Part shown: piece after piece, positions 25,987 through 35,868 of the stretch
Layout: the number at the start of each line of letters is the position of its first letter
Numbering within the stretch: position 1 is the stretch's first letter
Position numbers and translations under genes: made by a program
Notes under the pieces: generated by a model
The model's database searches: none
What the model was told of the DNA's origin: nothing
What the model saw: the letters and a program-made list of their open reading frames with translations, nothing else
Origin: Flavobacteriaceae bacterium
GTDB taxonomy: Bacteria; Bacteroidota; Bacteroidia; Flavobacteriales; Flavobacteriaceae
Reading direction: 5' to 3'
Assembly: GCA_947488595.1 (NCBI GenBank)
Contig: CANKZI010000003.1
Span: 62,001 to 126,000, forward strand
DNA length: 64,000 nucleotides

Positions 25987-26463
25987 ATGATAATTCGAAA
26001 AGGTACTGTTGCCGATATGCCTTCGGTCTTACAACTGATTACTGAATTGGCCGTTTTTGAAAAAGAGCCTGATGCAGTAGTGCTTACGGTTAATGATTTG
26101 GAACGTGATGGCTTTGGAGCAGCTCCTTTGTTTCATACTTTTGTTGCCGAAGCGGACAACATTATAGTAGGTATGGCATTGTACTATTTCCGGTATTCAA
26201 CATGGAAAGGAAAAACAATTCATCTCGAAGACTTGATTGTAACCGAAAAAATGCGTGGTTCAGGTTTGGGATTTGCCCTATATTCGAAAATTATTGCGCA
26301 AGGCAAAAAAGATCAAGTACGCCGAATAGAATGGAATGTGCTCGATTGGAACACCCCTGCCATTGATTTTTATAAAAAATCGGGTGCTAGAATCCTCGAT
26401 GATTGGCTTGTCGCGCAAATGGATGAAACAGGAATCGATGCTTTCTTGAAGAAAAATTTTTAA
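25987..26463 (+). CDS. GNAT family N-acetyltransferase
   Basis: 158 residues from ATG 25987 (MIIRKGTVADMPSVLQLITELA). Acetyl-CoA-binding motif A is LIVTEKMRGSGLGFALYSKIIAQGK; the C-terminal part RRIEWNVLDWNTPAIDFYKKSGARI is typical of the diamine/thialysine acetyltransferase (SSAT-like) subgroup, with the ALYYFRYSTWKGKTIHLEDL strand region. A polyamine or thialysine substrate is plausible by similarity. 29 bp before aspartate kinase, same strand. Confidence 0.9.
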   Translation: MIIRKGTVADMPSVLQLITELAVFEKEPDAVVLTVNDLERDGFGAAPLFHTFVAEADNIIVGMALYYFRYSTWKGKTIHLEDLIVTEKMRGSGLGFALYSKIIAQGKKDQVRRIEWNVLDWNTPAIDFYKKSGARILDDWLVAQMDETGIDAFLKKNF

Positions 26464-26492
26464 ATCAATATTCAATCTTTCATTGTTATAGC

Positions 26493-27752
26493 ATGAGAAT
26501 ATTCAAATTTGGAGGTGCATCGGTAAAAGATGCTGCCGGAATCAAAAATGTGCATGATGTTTTGCAAAAAGTAGGGTACGAAGATGTTATGTTGGTGGTT
26601 TCGGCAATGGGAAAAACGACCAATGCACTAGAGGTTGTTATCAAAAATTATTTCGAAAAGTCACCGGCTTTGCAAGCTTCTGTTCAGGAAGTAATAAAAT
26701 ACCACAATCAAATTTTGATTGATTTGTTTGACGATGAAAAAAGTAGCGTTTTTGTTGATGTAAATGCACTTTTTGCAGATTTAAATTATTTTTTAAACCA
26801 CAACAAATCGCCCAATTACAACTTTGTCTATGACCAAATTGTGAGTTACGGCGAATTGATTTCGAGTACAATTTTGAGTCATTATATGACTTTAATGGGC
26901 ATCGAAACCAATTGGATTGATGTGCGGAATTTTATTAAAACCGACAGCAATTATCGCGATGCCAATGTGGATTGGGAAAGAACTAAAAAAAATATTTCAA
27001 AAAAAATCCAACAAAAAACACTCAACATAACGCAAGGTTTTTTGGGTTCGGATGAAAATAATTTTACAACGACTTTGGGTCGCGAAGGTTCAGATTATAC
27101 GGCAGCCATTTTTGCCTATTGCCTGAATGCCAAAAGCGTTACGATTTGGAAAGACGTCCCTGGTGTAATGAATGCCGATCCACGTTATTTTGAGAATGCC
27201 ACTCTTTTGAATCAGATTTCTTACCGCGAAGCAATCGAATTGGCTTTTTATGGCGCCACTGTCATTCATCCAAAAACACTGCAACCATTACAAAAAAAGG
27301 AGATTCCGTTGTTTGTAAAATCGTTCATCAATCCAAATTTACCTGGAACAAGCGTTGCCAAAGGAGCAGATTTATCCCCGAATTTGCCTTGCTTTATTGT
27401 AAAAAAAGAGCAGTTGTTGATTTCGCTTTCTTCGATTGATTTTTCGTTTATTATGGAAGAAAACATCAGCGAAATTTTTGCTTTATTGCATCAATTTAAA
27501 ATGAAAGTCAGTTTGATTCAGAATTCGGCAATCAGTTTTTCAGTTTGCATAGAAGATAAATTCGGCAATTTTGATGCTTTAAAAAACACGCTTTCTAAAA
27601 AGTTTAAAGTATCTTATAACGAAAATGTGTCACTTTATACCATTCGCCATTTTGATGAAAAAGCAGCCAAAATGGTCGAAAAAAATAAAACCGTTTTGCT
27701 AAAGCAAGTCAGCCGCGAAACCATGCAGCTGGTAACCAAAGAAGACAATTAG
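26493..27752 (+). CDS. lysC: Aspartate kinase
   Basis: 419 residues, monofunctional aspartokinase (aspartate to aspartyl-4-phosphate), first step to Lys, Thr and Met. It begins with the kinase motif MRIFKFGGASVKDAAG. FLGSDENNFTTTLGREGSDYTAAIFA and VTIWKDVPGVMNADPRYF follow, then the regulatory ACT region (about 300-419), which is short and diverged. The gene symbol is approximate since Flavobacterium genomes often have a separate fused ThrA. Located after the GNAT gene. Confidence 0.93.
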   Translation: MRIFKFGGASVKDAAGIKNVHDVLQKVGYEDVMLVVSAMGKTTNALEVVIKNYFEKSPALQASVQEVIKYHNQILIDLFDDEKSSVFVDVNALFADLNYFLNHNKSPNYNFVYDQIVSYGELISSTILSHYMTLMGIETNWIDVRNFIKTDSNYRDANVDWERTKKNISKKIQQKTLNITQGFLGSDENNFTTTLGREGSDYTAAIFAYCLNAKSVTIWKDVPGVMNADPRYFENATLLNQISYREAIELAFYGATVIHPKTLQPLQKKEIPLFVKSFINPNLPGTSVAKGADLSPNLPCFIVKKEQLLISLSSIDFSFIMEENISEIFALLHQFKMKVSLIQNSAISFSVCIEDKFGNFDALKNTLSKKFKVSYNENVSLYTIRHFDEKAAKMVEKNKTVLLKQVSRETMQLVTKEDN

Positions 27753-27774
27753 ATTGCTAGGGTTTTGGATTGTT

Positions 27775-27850
27775 GGATTATCAATTATTTAGCTCATTAT
27801 CCAATTTTCTAATCATCCTATTTTCTAATTATCTAATTATAACACTACTT
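27775..27850. repeat. Low-complexity CTAATTATC-type stretch before the large outer-membrane gene
   Basis: Repeated ATCCAATTTTCTAATCATCCTATTTTCTAATTATCTAATTATAA-type text of about 8-9-nt degenerate units. It is read as residues 5-28 of the overlong ORF on the track. Similar stretches are common between Flavobacterium genes, in my recollection. Confidence 0.45.
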
Positions 27851-27874
27851 TTGACATTCGTACGTTATATTCTT

Positions 27875-30800
27875 ATGTTGAAAAAATTGCTTTTTTGCGG
27901 TATGCTTCTATTTTTTTCCGTCGTTAGAGCGCAGGAAATCAAAACGCCATACCAAAACAAAAAAATAATGGCCTCGCGAGACACTATTAAGATCGACAGT
28001 GTTAGCATCAACAGTAGTTTTTTTAAATTATTAGATAAAAATGGCGTAGCCATTGATCCAGCATTTTATATCATCAATTTTCAAAAAGCAAACTTGATTT
28101 TTAATGAAAAAGCAACTGTTTTTGACGATTCGATTACGATCAGGTATTTAAAATTTCCGGAATTTTTAACCAAAGAATATACCATTTACGACAAAAGACG
28201 GGTTCTCGAAAACGGCAATTTATACCAAGTTTCGAGAGATCCTATAAAAAAATTCGTTCCTTTTGACGGTTTGAACACATCGGGAAGCATCACACGTGGC
28301 ATTACGGTAGGTAACAATCAAAATGCCGTTGTCAACTCATCATTGGATTTACAAATCACTGGCAAAATATCCGATAAAGTAAGCCTTCGTGCTTCAATCC
28401 AAGACAGCAATATTCCGCTACAAGAAGGCGGCTATTCTCAAAAATTAGACGAATTTGACCAAATTTTCATCGAATTGTTCAGCGACAAATGGAACATTCG
28501 TGCAGGCGATTTGTTTTTAGAAAACCGAAAATCCAAGTTTTTAAATTTCAACAAAAAAGTACAAGGCATAGCTGCGCGCTTTGAATTGGGTACCGAAGTC
28601 AAAAAAACCACTGTTTTTGCTTCTGCCGCTTTGGTTCGTGGTCAATATGCTAAAAGTACTTTTGTTGGTCAAGAGGGCAATCAAGGTCCTTACAAATTAA
28701 AAGGTCCTAATGGCGAATTGTATATTTTGGTAATTTCGGGATCTGAAAGTGTTTTTGTTAATGGCATTTTGCTTCAACGTGGCGAAAACAATGATTATAC
28801 GATAGATTATAATGCGGGCGAAATCATCTTTACCTCGCTTTTTCCGATTACTTCAGAAATGCGAATCAACATCGAATACCAATATTCTGATAGAAATTAC
28901 ACCCGTTTTATTACCTATGCTGGTGCAACCCATGAACAAGAACAATGGAGTATTGGCGGTTATTTGTATAGCGAAAATGATGTCAAAAACCAGCCTTTAC
29001 AACAAACTTTATCAACCGAACAAGTGCAAGCATTGGTTGCCGCGGGCGATAATCCTGATTTGATGATGGCACCATCAGCCTACAGTGACACTTATGCCGA
29101 AAATAAAATTTTATATAAAAAAACGTTTGTTAATGGTGTTGTCGTTTTTGAAGTTTCAAACAATTCAGAAGACGAGCTTTATAACGTAAAATTTTCGTTA
29201 ACTGCCAATAATCAAGGTAATTATAAGCTGAAGAATACTACTGGAATTGGTCGAATTTTTGAATATGTCGCGCCAATGAACGGTATTTTACAGGGCAATT
29301 ATGAACCCACCATTCGCTTGGTGCCTCCTGTAAAACTGCAAATTGCGACGGTTATAGGAAAATACAGTCCCAATGATAAAACCAATGTCGATTTTGAAAT
29401 CGGAATCAGCAACAATGATAAAAATTTATTTTCGAAGATTGATGATGATGACAACCAAGGAATTGCTGCAAAAGTCAATGCCAAACAGCGCTTGTATTCA
29501 AAAAAATGGAACATTGACGCGTTTGCGAATTATCAGTTTATCGAAAAGAAATTCCAAACCATCGAGCGATTGTTCACCATCGAATTTGACCGTGATTGGA
29601 ATTTAACCAATCCGTTAGGGAATCAAAGTCTGTTGGTTGCTGGTGTGGCGTTCCAACTTCCAGAAAAAGGATTTTTGACCTACCAATTAGAACAATTGGA
29701 TTTTTCGGAAAGTTTTAACGGTACAAGACATGTGGTGAATTCGGTTTTTAAATTCAACAAAATTACGTTACAAGAAAACGCCAGTTACTTGAAAAGTGAT
29801 GGGTCGTATGCCGATTCAAAATTTTTAAGAAACCAAACACAAGCGCGTTTTCATTTCAAAAAAAATTGGATTGGAAGTAGTTTTCGATTAGAAGACAATA
29901 AAGAAAAATTGGTTGCAACCAACCAGCTTTCGGTCTTGAGCCAACGCTTTTCAGAATTTGGTGCGTTTGTTGGCCGCGGCGACAGTACCAAGGTTTTTGT
30001 CGAATTGGGATACTTCAACCGCAGGAATGACAGTTTGCAAAACGGCATTGTACAACGCGTGAACACTTCGCATTCGTATTATTTAAAATCAAAATTAATT
30101 CAAACCGACAAAAGTGATTTGTCGGTTTTTGTGAATTACAGAACCCTCGAATTTGAAAATGATTTGCTGCAAAATGAACCTTCATTAAACTCAAGAGTTT
30201 TATATAATGACCAGTTTTTTAATCAATTGATGCAATTAAACGTGGCCTACGAAAACACTTCTGGTAGCATTGCTCAACAAGAATTTTCGTATGTTGAGGT
30301 CGATGCGGGACAAGGTGTTTATACTTGGAATGACTACAACACCAACGGAATTAAGGAATTAGAAGAGTTTGAAGTGGCGCAATTTGCAGACCAAGCAAAA
30401 TATGTACGCGTCTTTTTGCCCAATCAAGTCTTTGTAAAAACACACCAAAATAAATTTTCGGGAGCGCTTACGCTGAATCCAAACCGATGGCAAAATGAAA
30501 AAGGCCTTAAAAAATTATTGTCCTTCTTTTATAACCAAACTTCTTTTTTGACCGATAGAAAAATGGAGCGCAATGGCAGTGCTTTTGACTTCAATCCTTT
30601 TGCCAAAAGCGACACCGATTTACTTGGATTGAATTTGAGTTTCCGAAACAGTTTGTTTTATAACCGTGGTAAACAAAAACATTCGGTGACCTACACTTAC
30701 TTGGATGTTAAGTCAAAAAACCTACTCTCGGTGGGCTCCCAAGAAAATAACAGCAGTTCGCACCAACTGCAATATGCGCATTTGTACAAAAAAAGTTGGC

Positions 30801-31273
30801 TGTTTGGTATTGCCGCACAAAAATTATGTTCGGCGACGGTTTCTGAAAATTATGGCGCTAAAAATTTTGAAATAAAAGGCAATCAACTGTCGCCAAAGCT
30901 TTCGTATCTTTTTTCTAAAAATGCAAGTTGGGATTTGTTTTATGAATTTCAAAAAAAAGACAACACTATTGGCGACAAAGAGCAATTGCACCAACAGCGA
31001 TTTGGTACTTCGTTTAGTTATACGAGCGAAAAAAAGTTTACAATCAATGGCGAATTTTCTTTGTATGAAAACCAATTTAAAGGTGATGCATTAGCACCAG
31101 TGGCTTATCAAATGCTCGAAGGATTGCAACCTGGACAAAACACCACATGGCGGTTGTTGGTTCAAAAAAACCTTACTGATTTTTTAGACATCAATCTGAA
31201 TTATCAAGGACGAAAAAGCGAAACCAGCAAAGCAATTCATACCGGAAGCGTTCAATTACGCGCTTATTTTTAA
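27875..31273 (+). CDS. Large outer-membrane beta-barrel protein of unknown function
   Basis: 1132 residues from ATG 27875 (MLKKLLFCGMLLFFSVVRAQ gives a signal peptide). The N-terminal 150 residues are followed by FDGLNTSGSITRGITVGNNQNAVVNSSLDLQITG and DSNIPLQEGGYSQKLDEFDQIFIEL. Then come many alternating-hydrophobic strands with aromatic girdles, ending in QLRAYF, a typical outer-membrane barrel C-terminus. A small inserted region (EGPYKLKGPNGELYILVISGSESVFVNG) may be surface or periplasmic. It has no TonB box or plug domain. I do not recognise a named family. It is separate from the metG gene by a convergent gap. Confidence 0.85.
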   Translation: MLKKLLFCGMLLFFSVVRAQEIKTPYQNKKIMASRDTIKIDSVSINSSFFKLLDKNGVAIDPAFYIINFQKANLIFNEKATVFDDSITIRYLKFPEFLTKEYTIYDKRRVLENGNLYQVSRDPIKKFVPFDGLNTSGSITRGITVGNNQNAVVNSSLDLQITGKISDKVSLRASIQDSNIPLQEGGYSQKLDEFDQIFIELFSDKWNIRAGDLFLENRKSKFLNFNKKVQGIAARFELGTEVKKTTVFASAALVRGQYAKSTFVGQEGNQGPYKLKGPNGELYILVISGSESVFVNGILLQRGENNDYTIDYNAGEIIFTSLFPITSEMRINIEYQYSDRNYTRFITYAGATHEQEQWSIGGYLYSENDVKNQPLQQTLSTEQVQALVAAGDNPDLMMAPSAYSDTYAENKILYKKTFVNGVVVFEVSNNSEDELYNVKFSLTANNQGNYKLKNTTGIGRIFEYVAPMNGILQGNYEPTIRLVPPVKLQIATVIGKYSPNDKTNVDFEIGISNNDKNLFSKIDDDDNQGIAAKVNAKQRLYSKKWNIDAFANYQFIEKKFQTIERLFTIEFDRDWNLTNPLGNQSLLVAGVAFQLPEKGFLTYQLEQLDFSESFNGTRHVVNSVFKFNKITLQENASYLKSDGSYADSKFLRNQTQARFHFKKNWIGSSFRLEDNKEKLVATNQLSVLSQRFSEFGAFVGRGDSTKVFVELGYFNRRNDSLQNGIVQRVNTSHSYYLKSKLIQTDKSDLSVFVNYRTLEFENDLLQNEPSLNSRVLYNDQFFNQLMQLNVAYENTSGSIAQQEFSYVEVDAGQGVYTWNDYNTNGIKELEEFEVAQFADQAKYVRVFLPNQVFVKTHQNKFSGALTLNPNRWQNEKGLKKLLSFFYNQTSFLTDRKMERNGSAFDFNPFAKSDTDLLGLNLSFRNSLFYNRGKQKHSVTYTYLDVKSKNLLSVGSQENNSSSHQLQYAHLYKKSWLFGIAAQKLCSATVSENYGAKNFEIKGNQLSPKLSYLFSKNASWDLFYEFQKKDNTIGDKEQLHQQRFGTSFSYTSEKKFTINGEFSLYENQFKGDALAPVAYQMLEGLQPGQNTTWRLLVQKNLTDFLDINLNYQGRKSETSKAIHTGSVQLRAYF

Positions 31274-31396
31274 AGTTATTTTGTTGGTTTTTAGCTCTAG
31301 CTACTTCTAAAATTAATAATTTATCCTTAAAAATTCCCCAAAGACAAGGCAATTAACCTCAATTAATGCCGGATACTAAGCGAGAGCACTATAAAT

Positions 31397-31431
31397 AACC
31401 GACCTTCGAATTGTTTGCTTCTCGGAGGGTT
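31397..31431. terminator. Stem-loop between the outer-membrane gene and metG
   Basis: CCTTCGA (31403-31409) pairs with TCGGAGG (31422-31428) with flanking AAC/GTT, in an island richer in G and C than its surroundings (about 31365-31445). No strong T-run follows on either strand. It could end metG (minus) or the outer-membrane gene transcript. Confidence 0.4.
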
Positions 31432-31446
31432 ATAAAATGGGGCAGT

Positions 31447-33528
31447 TTAATTGATTCCTTCCCCATTGGCGACGCCATCGGCATCTGGATTGACAAAAAC
31501 CAATTTACCTTGTGCGTCATTTGCCATCAAAATCATGCCTTGGCTCTCGACGCCACGCAAGTTTCGAGGTGCAAGATTGACCAAAACGGTTACCTTTTTT
31601 CCGATAATGGATTCGGGCGAAAAACTTTCGGCAATACCTGAAACAATAGTGCGAATATCGATGCCGGTATCTACTTTTAAAATTAACAATTTGTTCGCTT
31701 TTGGCATTTTTTGTGCTTCTAAAATGGTTCCGACACGCAAATCCATTTTAGCAAAATCTTCATATTGAATCGTGGCTTTCTGCTCAGGAATCAAGATTTT
31801 GTTCAATGTAGCATCCAAATTTTCGATCTTTGTAGTTGCTAATTTATCCATTTGTTTTTGAATGGCTTCGTCTTCAATCTGCTCGAATAAGATTTCGGCT
31901 TGACCAATTTTGTGCCCAGCTTCAAGCAAATCAGAGGAGTTTGCTAGGGTTTTCCATGTCAGTTTTTCTTGAATATCGGCAGAAAAATTAAAAATTCTAT
32001 CAAGTTTATAGGCTGTAAATGGTAAAAATGGTTCACACAAAACACGCAAGGCCGTTGCAATTTGTAAAGCCACATACATTTGTGTTTGCACACGCGCTTC
32101 ATCGGTTTTGATCATTTGCCACGGCGCTTCGTCTGCCAAATATTTATTTCCCAAACGGGCAACATTCATCAATTCGCCTAGCGCTTCCCGAAAACGGTAC
32201 CTTTCAATCGAACTAGAGATAACAGCTGGATAGGCTTTTAATTCTGTTAAAGTGGCTGCGTCAACTTCTGAAAAAGTGTTTGGCGCCGGTACAATTCCGT
32301 CATAGTATTTATTGGTCAAAACCACTATCCGATTGATAAAATTGCCAAAAACAGCTGCCAATTCGTTATTGTTTCTCGACTGAAAATCTTTCCATGTAAA
32401 ATCATTGTCCTTGGTTTCTGGCGCATTAGCAGTTAAAGCATAACGCAAAACATCTTGCTTTTCTGGAAAATCTTCCAAATATTCGTGCAACCAAACCGCC
32501 CAATTTTTTGAAGTGGATAATTTATTGCCTTCCAAATTTAAAAATTCATTCGCAGGCACATTGTCAGGCAAAATAAAACTGCCTTCGGCTTTCAACATCG
32601 CCGGGAAAATAATACAATGAAATACAATATTATCTTTGCCTATAAAATGCACCAGTTTTGTATCTTCATTTTTCCAGTAGGGTTCCCAGTCTTTTCCTTC
32701 GCGAGCAGCCCATTCTTTGGTAGCTGAAATATAGCCAATTGGCGCATCAAACCACACATACAATTTTTTCCCTTCGGCACCTTCAACAGGCACATCAATA
32801 CCCCAATCTAAATCTCTGGTTACAGCCCGTGGTTTCAATCCGTCATCCAACCAGGATTTTACCTGACCTAACACATTGGTTTTCCAATCTTTGGCGTGAC
32901 CTAGCAATATCCAAGCAGAAAGAAAATCTTGGTACCTGTCTAAAGGCAAAAACCAATGTTTGGTCGCTTTAAGCACCGGAATGTCGCCAGTAATGGTTGA
33001 TTTTGGATTGATTAAATCGGTGGCATTTAACGTCGTACCACATTTTTCACATTGGTCGCCATAGGCTTCTTCGTTGCCACATTTTGGACAAGTGCCCACC
33101 ACAAAACGATCGGCTAAAAACTGATTGGCTTTGGCATCATACAATTGCTCGGTAACTTCTTCAATAAAATCACCTTTATCATACAACTTTCTAAAAAATG
33201 CCGAAGCGGTTTCGTGATGAATTTTAGATGAAGTGCGCGAATAATTATCAAACGAAATGCCAAAATCGACAAACGATTTGCGGATAATGCCGTCATATTT
33301 GTCGATGACTTGTTGTGGCGAAATGCCTTCTTTTTTGGCTTTCATCGAAATGGCAACACCATGCTCATCACTTCCGCACAGGAAAGCCACATCTTTTCCT
33401 TGCAACCTCAAATACCTTGCATAAATGTCTGAAGGCACATAGACACCCGCTAAATGTCCAATATGAATTGGCCCGTTGGTGTAAGGTAAAGCTGCTGTAA
33501 TTGTATATCTTTTTGGATTTTGAATCAT
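31447..33528 (-). CDS. metG: Methionyl-tRNA synthetase
   Basis: 693 residues, class I synthetase. The HIGH-type motif is [26 protein letters not shown], the zinc knuckle [19 protein letters not shown], and the KMSKS-type motif [16 protein letters not shown] (here K-L-S-T-S). The anticodon-binding helices follow, and a C-terminal EMAP/tRNA-binding OB-fold (about 585-693, [31 protein letters not shown]) promotes dimerisation. Full length. Confidence 0.97.
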   Translation of the reverse strand: MIQNPKRYTITAALPYTNGPIHIGHLAGVYVPSDIYARYLRLQGKDVAFLCGSDEHGVAISMKAKKEGISPQQVIDKYDGIIRKSFVDFGISFDNYSRTSSKIHHETASAFFRKLYDKGDFIEEVTEQLYDAKANQFLADRFVVGTCPKCGNEEAYGDQCEKCGTTLNATDLINPKSTITGDIPVLKATKHWFLPLDRYQDFLSAWILLGHAKDWKTNVLGQVKSWLDDGLKPRAVTRDLDWGIDVPVEGAEGKKLYVWFDAPIGYISATKEWAAREGKDWEPYWKNEDTKLVHFIGKDNIVFHCIIFPAMLKAEGSFILPDNVPANEFLNLEGNKLSTSKNWAVWLHEYLEDFPEKQDVLRYALTANAPETKDNDFTWKDFQSRNNNELAAVFGNFINRIVVLTNKYYDGIVPAPNTFSEVDAATLTELKAYPAVISSSIERYRFREALGELMNVARLGNKYLADEAPWQMIKTDEARVQTQMYVALQIATALRVLCEPFLPFTAYKLDRIFNFSADIQEKLTWKTLANSSDLLEAGHKIGQAEILFEQIEDEAIQKQMDKLATTKIENLDATLNKILIPEQKATIQYEDFAKMDLRVGTILEAQKMPKANKLLILKVDTGIDIRTIVSGIAESFSPESIIGKKVTVLVNLAPRNLRGVESQGMILMANDAQGKLVFVNPDADGVANGEGIN

Positions 33529-33548
33529 CTTTTAAATTGAATTGGATA

Positions 33549-33556
33549 CAAAAATA
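33549..33556 (-). promoter_or_regulatory. metG -7 box TATTTTTG
   Basis: The minus strand reads TATTTTTG, 20 bp upstream of the metG ATG. No -33 TTTG is evident. Confidence 0.45.
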
Positions 33557-33730
33557 GCAATACTATCGTTAATAGTTTATTGAAATGAAGATTTAGCATG
33601 ATTATTTTCTATTTTTGAAAGAAAAAGGATTGAACACGCCATACCTATCGTTTGTTTTGAAATCTTCGGCGGTTTTTCGGGTGAAAGTACTAGCGGATGG
33701 ATTGGCGGATTGAATTTAAATTTTATTAAA

Positions 33731-34696
33731 ATGTCATTTACAAAAATAATTTTATTTCTTTTGTTTATTCATTCATATACCTTTTATTCACAGACCAAAA
33801 TGATCACACCTCCCTATCTCAAAAAAGGCGATACTATTGGCATTGTTGCCACAGCACGCAAAAATATTGTTGACAATCTAAAACCTGCTATTGATTTGAT
33901 GAAAAGTTGGGGATTGGAAGTCATTGTTGGCAGCAGCATCGGATTAGACAACAACCAACTTGCTGGCACCGATGCGCAAAGAGCAGCTGACTTTCAAGAC
34001 ATGATTGACAACCCAAATATCAAAGCGGTTTGGTGTGTTCGCGGTGGTTATGGCACGGTGCGGATGATTGATTTGGTTGACTTTTCTAACTTTCAAAAAA
34101 ATCCCAAATGGGTGATTGGTTTTAGTGATGTTACAGTTTTGCACAGCCATTTGCACGAATTGGGCTTTCAATCATTACATGCGCTGATGCCCGTGAACGT
34201 CGAAAAAGCAACACCTGCGGTCAAAGAAAGTTTCCAAAAAGCATTGTTCGGCAATACTTTAGAATATGTGGTGCCGTTTGATCAAGAGAATAAATTAGGA
34301 CAAGCCGAAGGCGAATTAATAGGCGGCAATTTGTCGATTTTATTCAGTTTAATGGGTTCTGATTCGCAAATAAATTGCGCAGGAAAAATTCTTTTTATAG
34401 AAGATTTAGACGAGTACTTGTACCATATCGACCGTATGATGATGGCTTTAAAGCGTTGCGGTTGCTTCGAAAATTTGAAAGGTTTGATTGTTGGCAGTAT
34501 GACCAAAATGAAAGACAATGAGATTCCGTGGGGAAAAAATGCCAATCAAATTGTGGCCGATATTACAAAAAATTATCGTTTCCCTATTGTTTTCGATTTT
34601 CCTGCTGGACATATTCATGATAATCGTACCTTAATTTTAGGTGCAAAAGTGCGATTGGAAGTGAATGAAAAAACCACTGTTCTAAAATTTGAGTAA
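33731..34696 (+). CDS. LD-carboxypeptidase (S66 family), exported
   Basis: 321 residues from ATG 33731; the hydrophobic MSFTKIILFLLFIHSYTFYS is a signal peptide. The S66 fold shows ITPPYLKKGDTIGIVATARK, WCVRGGYGTVRMIDLVDF and the nucleophile Ser in KWVIGFSDVTVLHSHLHELG, with the Glu and His further on (LIGGNLSILFSLMGS; FPAGHIHDNR). It would trim the terminal D-Ala from recycled murein tetrapeptides. The cytoplasmic E. coli LdcA lacks a signal, so an envelope location here is of note. It is a plus-strand gene before yraN. Confidence 0.92.
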   Translation: MSFTKIILFLLFIHSYTFYSQTKMITPPYLKKGDTIGIVATARKNIVDNLKPAIDLMKSWGLEVIVGSSIGLDNNQLAGTDAQRAADFQDMIDNPNIKAVWCVRGGYGTVRMIDLVDFSNFQKNPKWVIGFSDVTVLHSHLHELGFQSLHALMPVNVEKATPAVKESFQKALFGNTLEYVVPFDQENKLGQAEGELIGGNLSILFSLMGSDSQINCAGKILFIEDLDEYLYHIDRMMMALKRCGCFENLKGLIVGSMTKMKDNEIPWGKNANQIVADITKNYRFPIVFDFPAGHIHDNRTLILGAKVRLEVNEKTTVLKFE

Positions 34697-34717
34697 TTTT
34701 ATTTTGATACCATTCAA

Positions 34718-35077
34718 ATGGCCCAACACAACGACTTAGGAAAATTAGGAGAAGCCATGGCCCTAACCTATTTAGAAAAAAACGGTTATACGATTCTTGA
34801 AACCAATTGGACTTTTCAAAAAGCAGAAATAGACATCATTGCCCAAAAAGAACAGATACTTGCCATTGTTGAAGTGAAAACGCGTTCAAGTATTGATTTT
34901 GGTTTACCACAAGATTTTGTAAAACCCAAAAAAATCCAATTGCTTGTAAAAGCCGTGAATGAATATGTAATTGCTAATGATCTAGATTGCGAGGTACGGT
35001 TTGATATTATTGCGGTTCAAAAAATGGCTAATGATTTCAAAATAGAACATTTAGAAGATGCTTTTTATCATTTTTAA
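34718..35077 (+). CDS. YraN/UPF0102 family protein (nuclease fold)
   Basis: 119 residues, complete UPF0102 domain: NDLGKLGEAMALTYLEKNGYTILETNWTFQKAEIDIIAQKEQILAIVEVKTRSS. The E...D...E-V-K-T-R pattern is the PD-(D/E)XK-like active-site layout, related to Holliday-junction resolvases. Activity is not established for the family. It follows the LD-carboxypeptidase by 21 bp. Confidence 0.9.
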   Translation: MAQHNDLGKLGEAMALTYLEKNGYTILETNWTFQKAEIDIIAQKEQILAIVEVKTRSSIDFGLPQDFVKPKKIQLLVKAVNEYVIANDLDCEVRFDIIAVQKMANDFKIEHLEDAFYHF

Positions 35078-35086
35078 TATGATGTA

Positions 35087-35119
35087 TTTGTAACAAATTG
35101 TTTTTTAATTGTATTTTTG
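35087..35119 (+). promoter_or_regulatory. Promoter of the ACT-domain gene (-33 TTTG, -7 TATTTTTG, spacing 21)
   Basis: TTTG 35087-35090 and TATTTTTG 35112-35119 fit the Bacteroidetes consensus. The ATG at 35146 is 26 bp after the box. Confidence 0.7.
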
Positions 35120-35145
35120 CAAGGCCCCAACTTACCTTTTTTAAC

Positions 35146-35805
35146 ATGACAACAATTGCATCAGTTGTAGAAAACTACATAAAAACAAAGCCTTTTTTAT
35201 TGAGTGCATTATCACAAGGTATTATAAATCTTACTTCTTTATCACGCAATATGTTACCCGAATTGCAAAATGAGCTCGGCAAAGAAGTCAAACAAGGCGC
35301 AATTGTAATGGCATTAAAGCGACTTTCAGAAGATTTGGATTTTAGATTGAATCATAAAATCGTGAAAGTTTTAAAAAATTTAGGTGAAATTACGGTACGT
35401 TCTTCTTTATCCGATTTTACATTTGCAGTATCCGATACGATTTTGAACAAACAAGCCGAATTGATTTCGGAAATAAATAATTATTCAGATATTTTTTACA
35501 CGTCTTCACGAGGCGTAAGCGAAACCAATATCATTGTAAGCGAAAGCGTAAGTCATTTGGTTGAGAAACATCTTGAAGGCGAAAAATTGTTGCATAAATT
35601 TCATAATTTGGCATCAATTACCATCAAATTACCCAAAGATAATGTGTCAATACCAGGTGTTTATTATTTTATTTTTCAGCGCTTGGCGTGGGAAGGAATA
35701 ATCATTAACGAGGTAGTTTCGACGTCATACGAATTTACAATTTTAGTAAATGATCAAGATGTTGATATTGCTTTTAAAGTAATAAAAGACTTGAAATCGT
35801 TATAA
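35146..35805 (+). CDS. ACT-domain regulatory-like protein (stand-alone, aspartokinase-type ACT)
   Basis: 219 residues from ATG 35146 (MTTIASVVENYIKTKPFLLSALSQG); the track start lies in the promoter. The N-terminal half resembles a winged-helix/regulatory region (LLSALSQGIINLTSLSRNMLPELQNELG). The C-terminal half, HNLASITIKLPKDNVSIPGVYYFIFQRLAWEGIIINEVVSTSYEFTILV, resembles the aspartate kinase ACT repeat, which binds amino acids. It might sense an amino acid; the target is unknown. It lies between yraN and a metalloprotease gene. Confidence 0.7.
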   Translation: MTTIASVVENYIKTKPFLLSALSQGIINLTSLSRNMLPELQNELGKEVKQGAIVMALKRLSEDLDFRLNHKIVKVLKNLGEITVRSSLSDFTFAVSDTILNKQAELISEINNYSDIFYTSSRGVSETNIIVSESVSHLVEKHLEGEKLLHKFHNLASITIKLPKDNVSIPGVYYFIFQRLAWEGIIINEVVSTSYEFTILVNDQDVDIAFKVIKDLKSL

Positions 35806-35831
35806 ACCAAAAATATAACAAAAATATCTAT

Positions 35832-35839
35832 TATATTTG
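35832..35839 (+). promoter_or_regulatory. Metalloprotease gene -7 box TATATTTG
   Basis: TATATTTG matches TAnnTTTG, 29 bp before the ATG at 35869. A -33 element is not clear. Confidence 0.5.
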
Positions 35840-35868
35840 ACAAATTAAATTAAGAATCAAAAATTATA

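Noticed and set aside
31365-31445. tRNA gene near metG
   Set aside because: GC-rich with a stem, but no cloverleaf, T-loop GTTCxA or CCA-bearing acceptor pair could be found.
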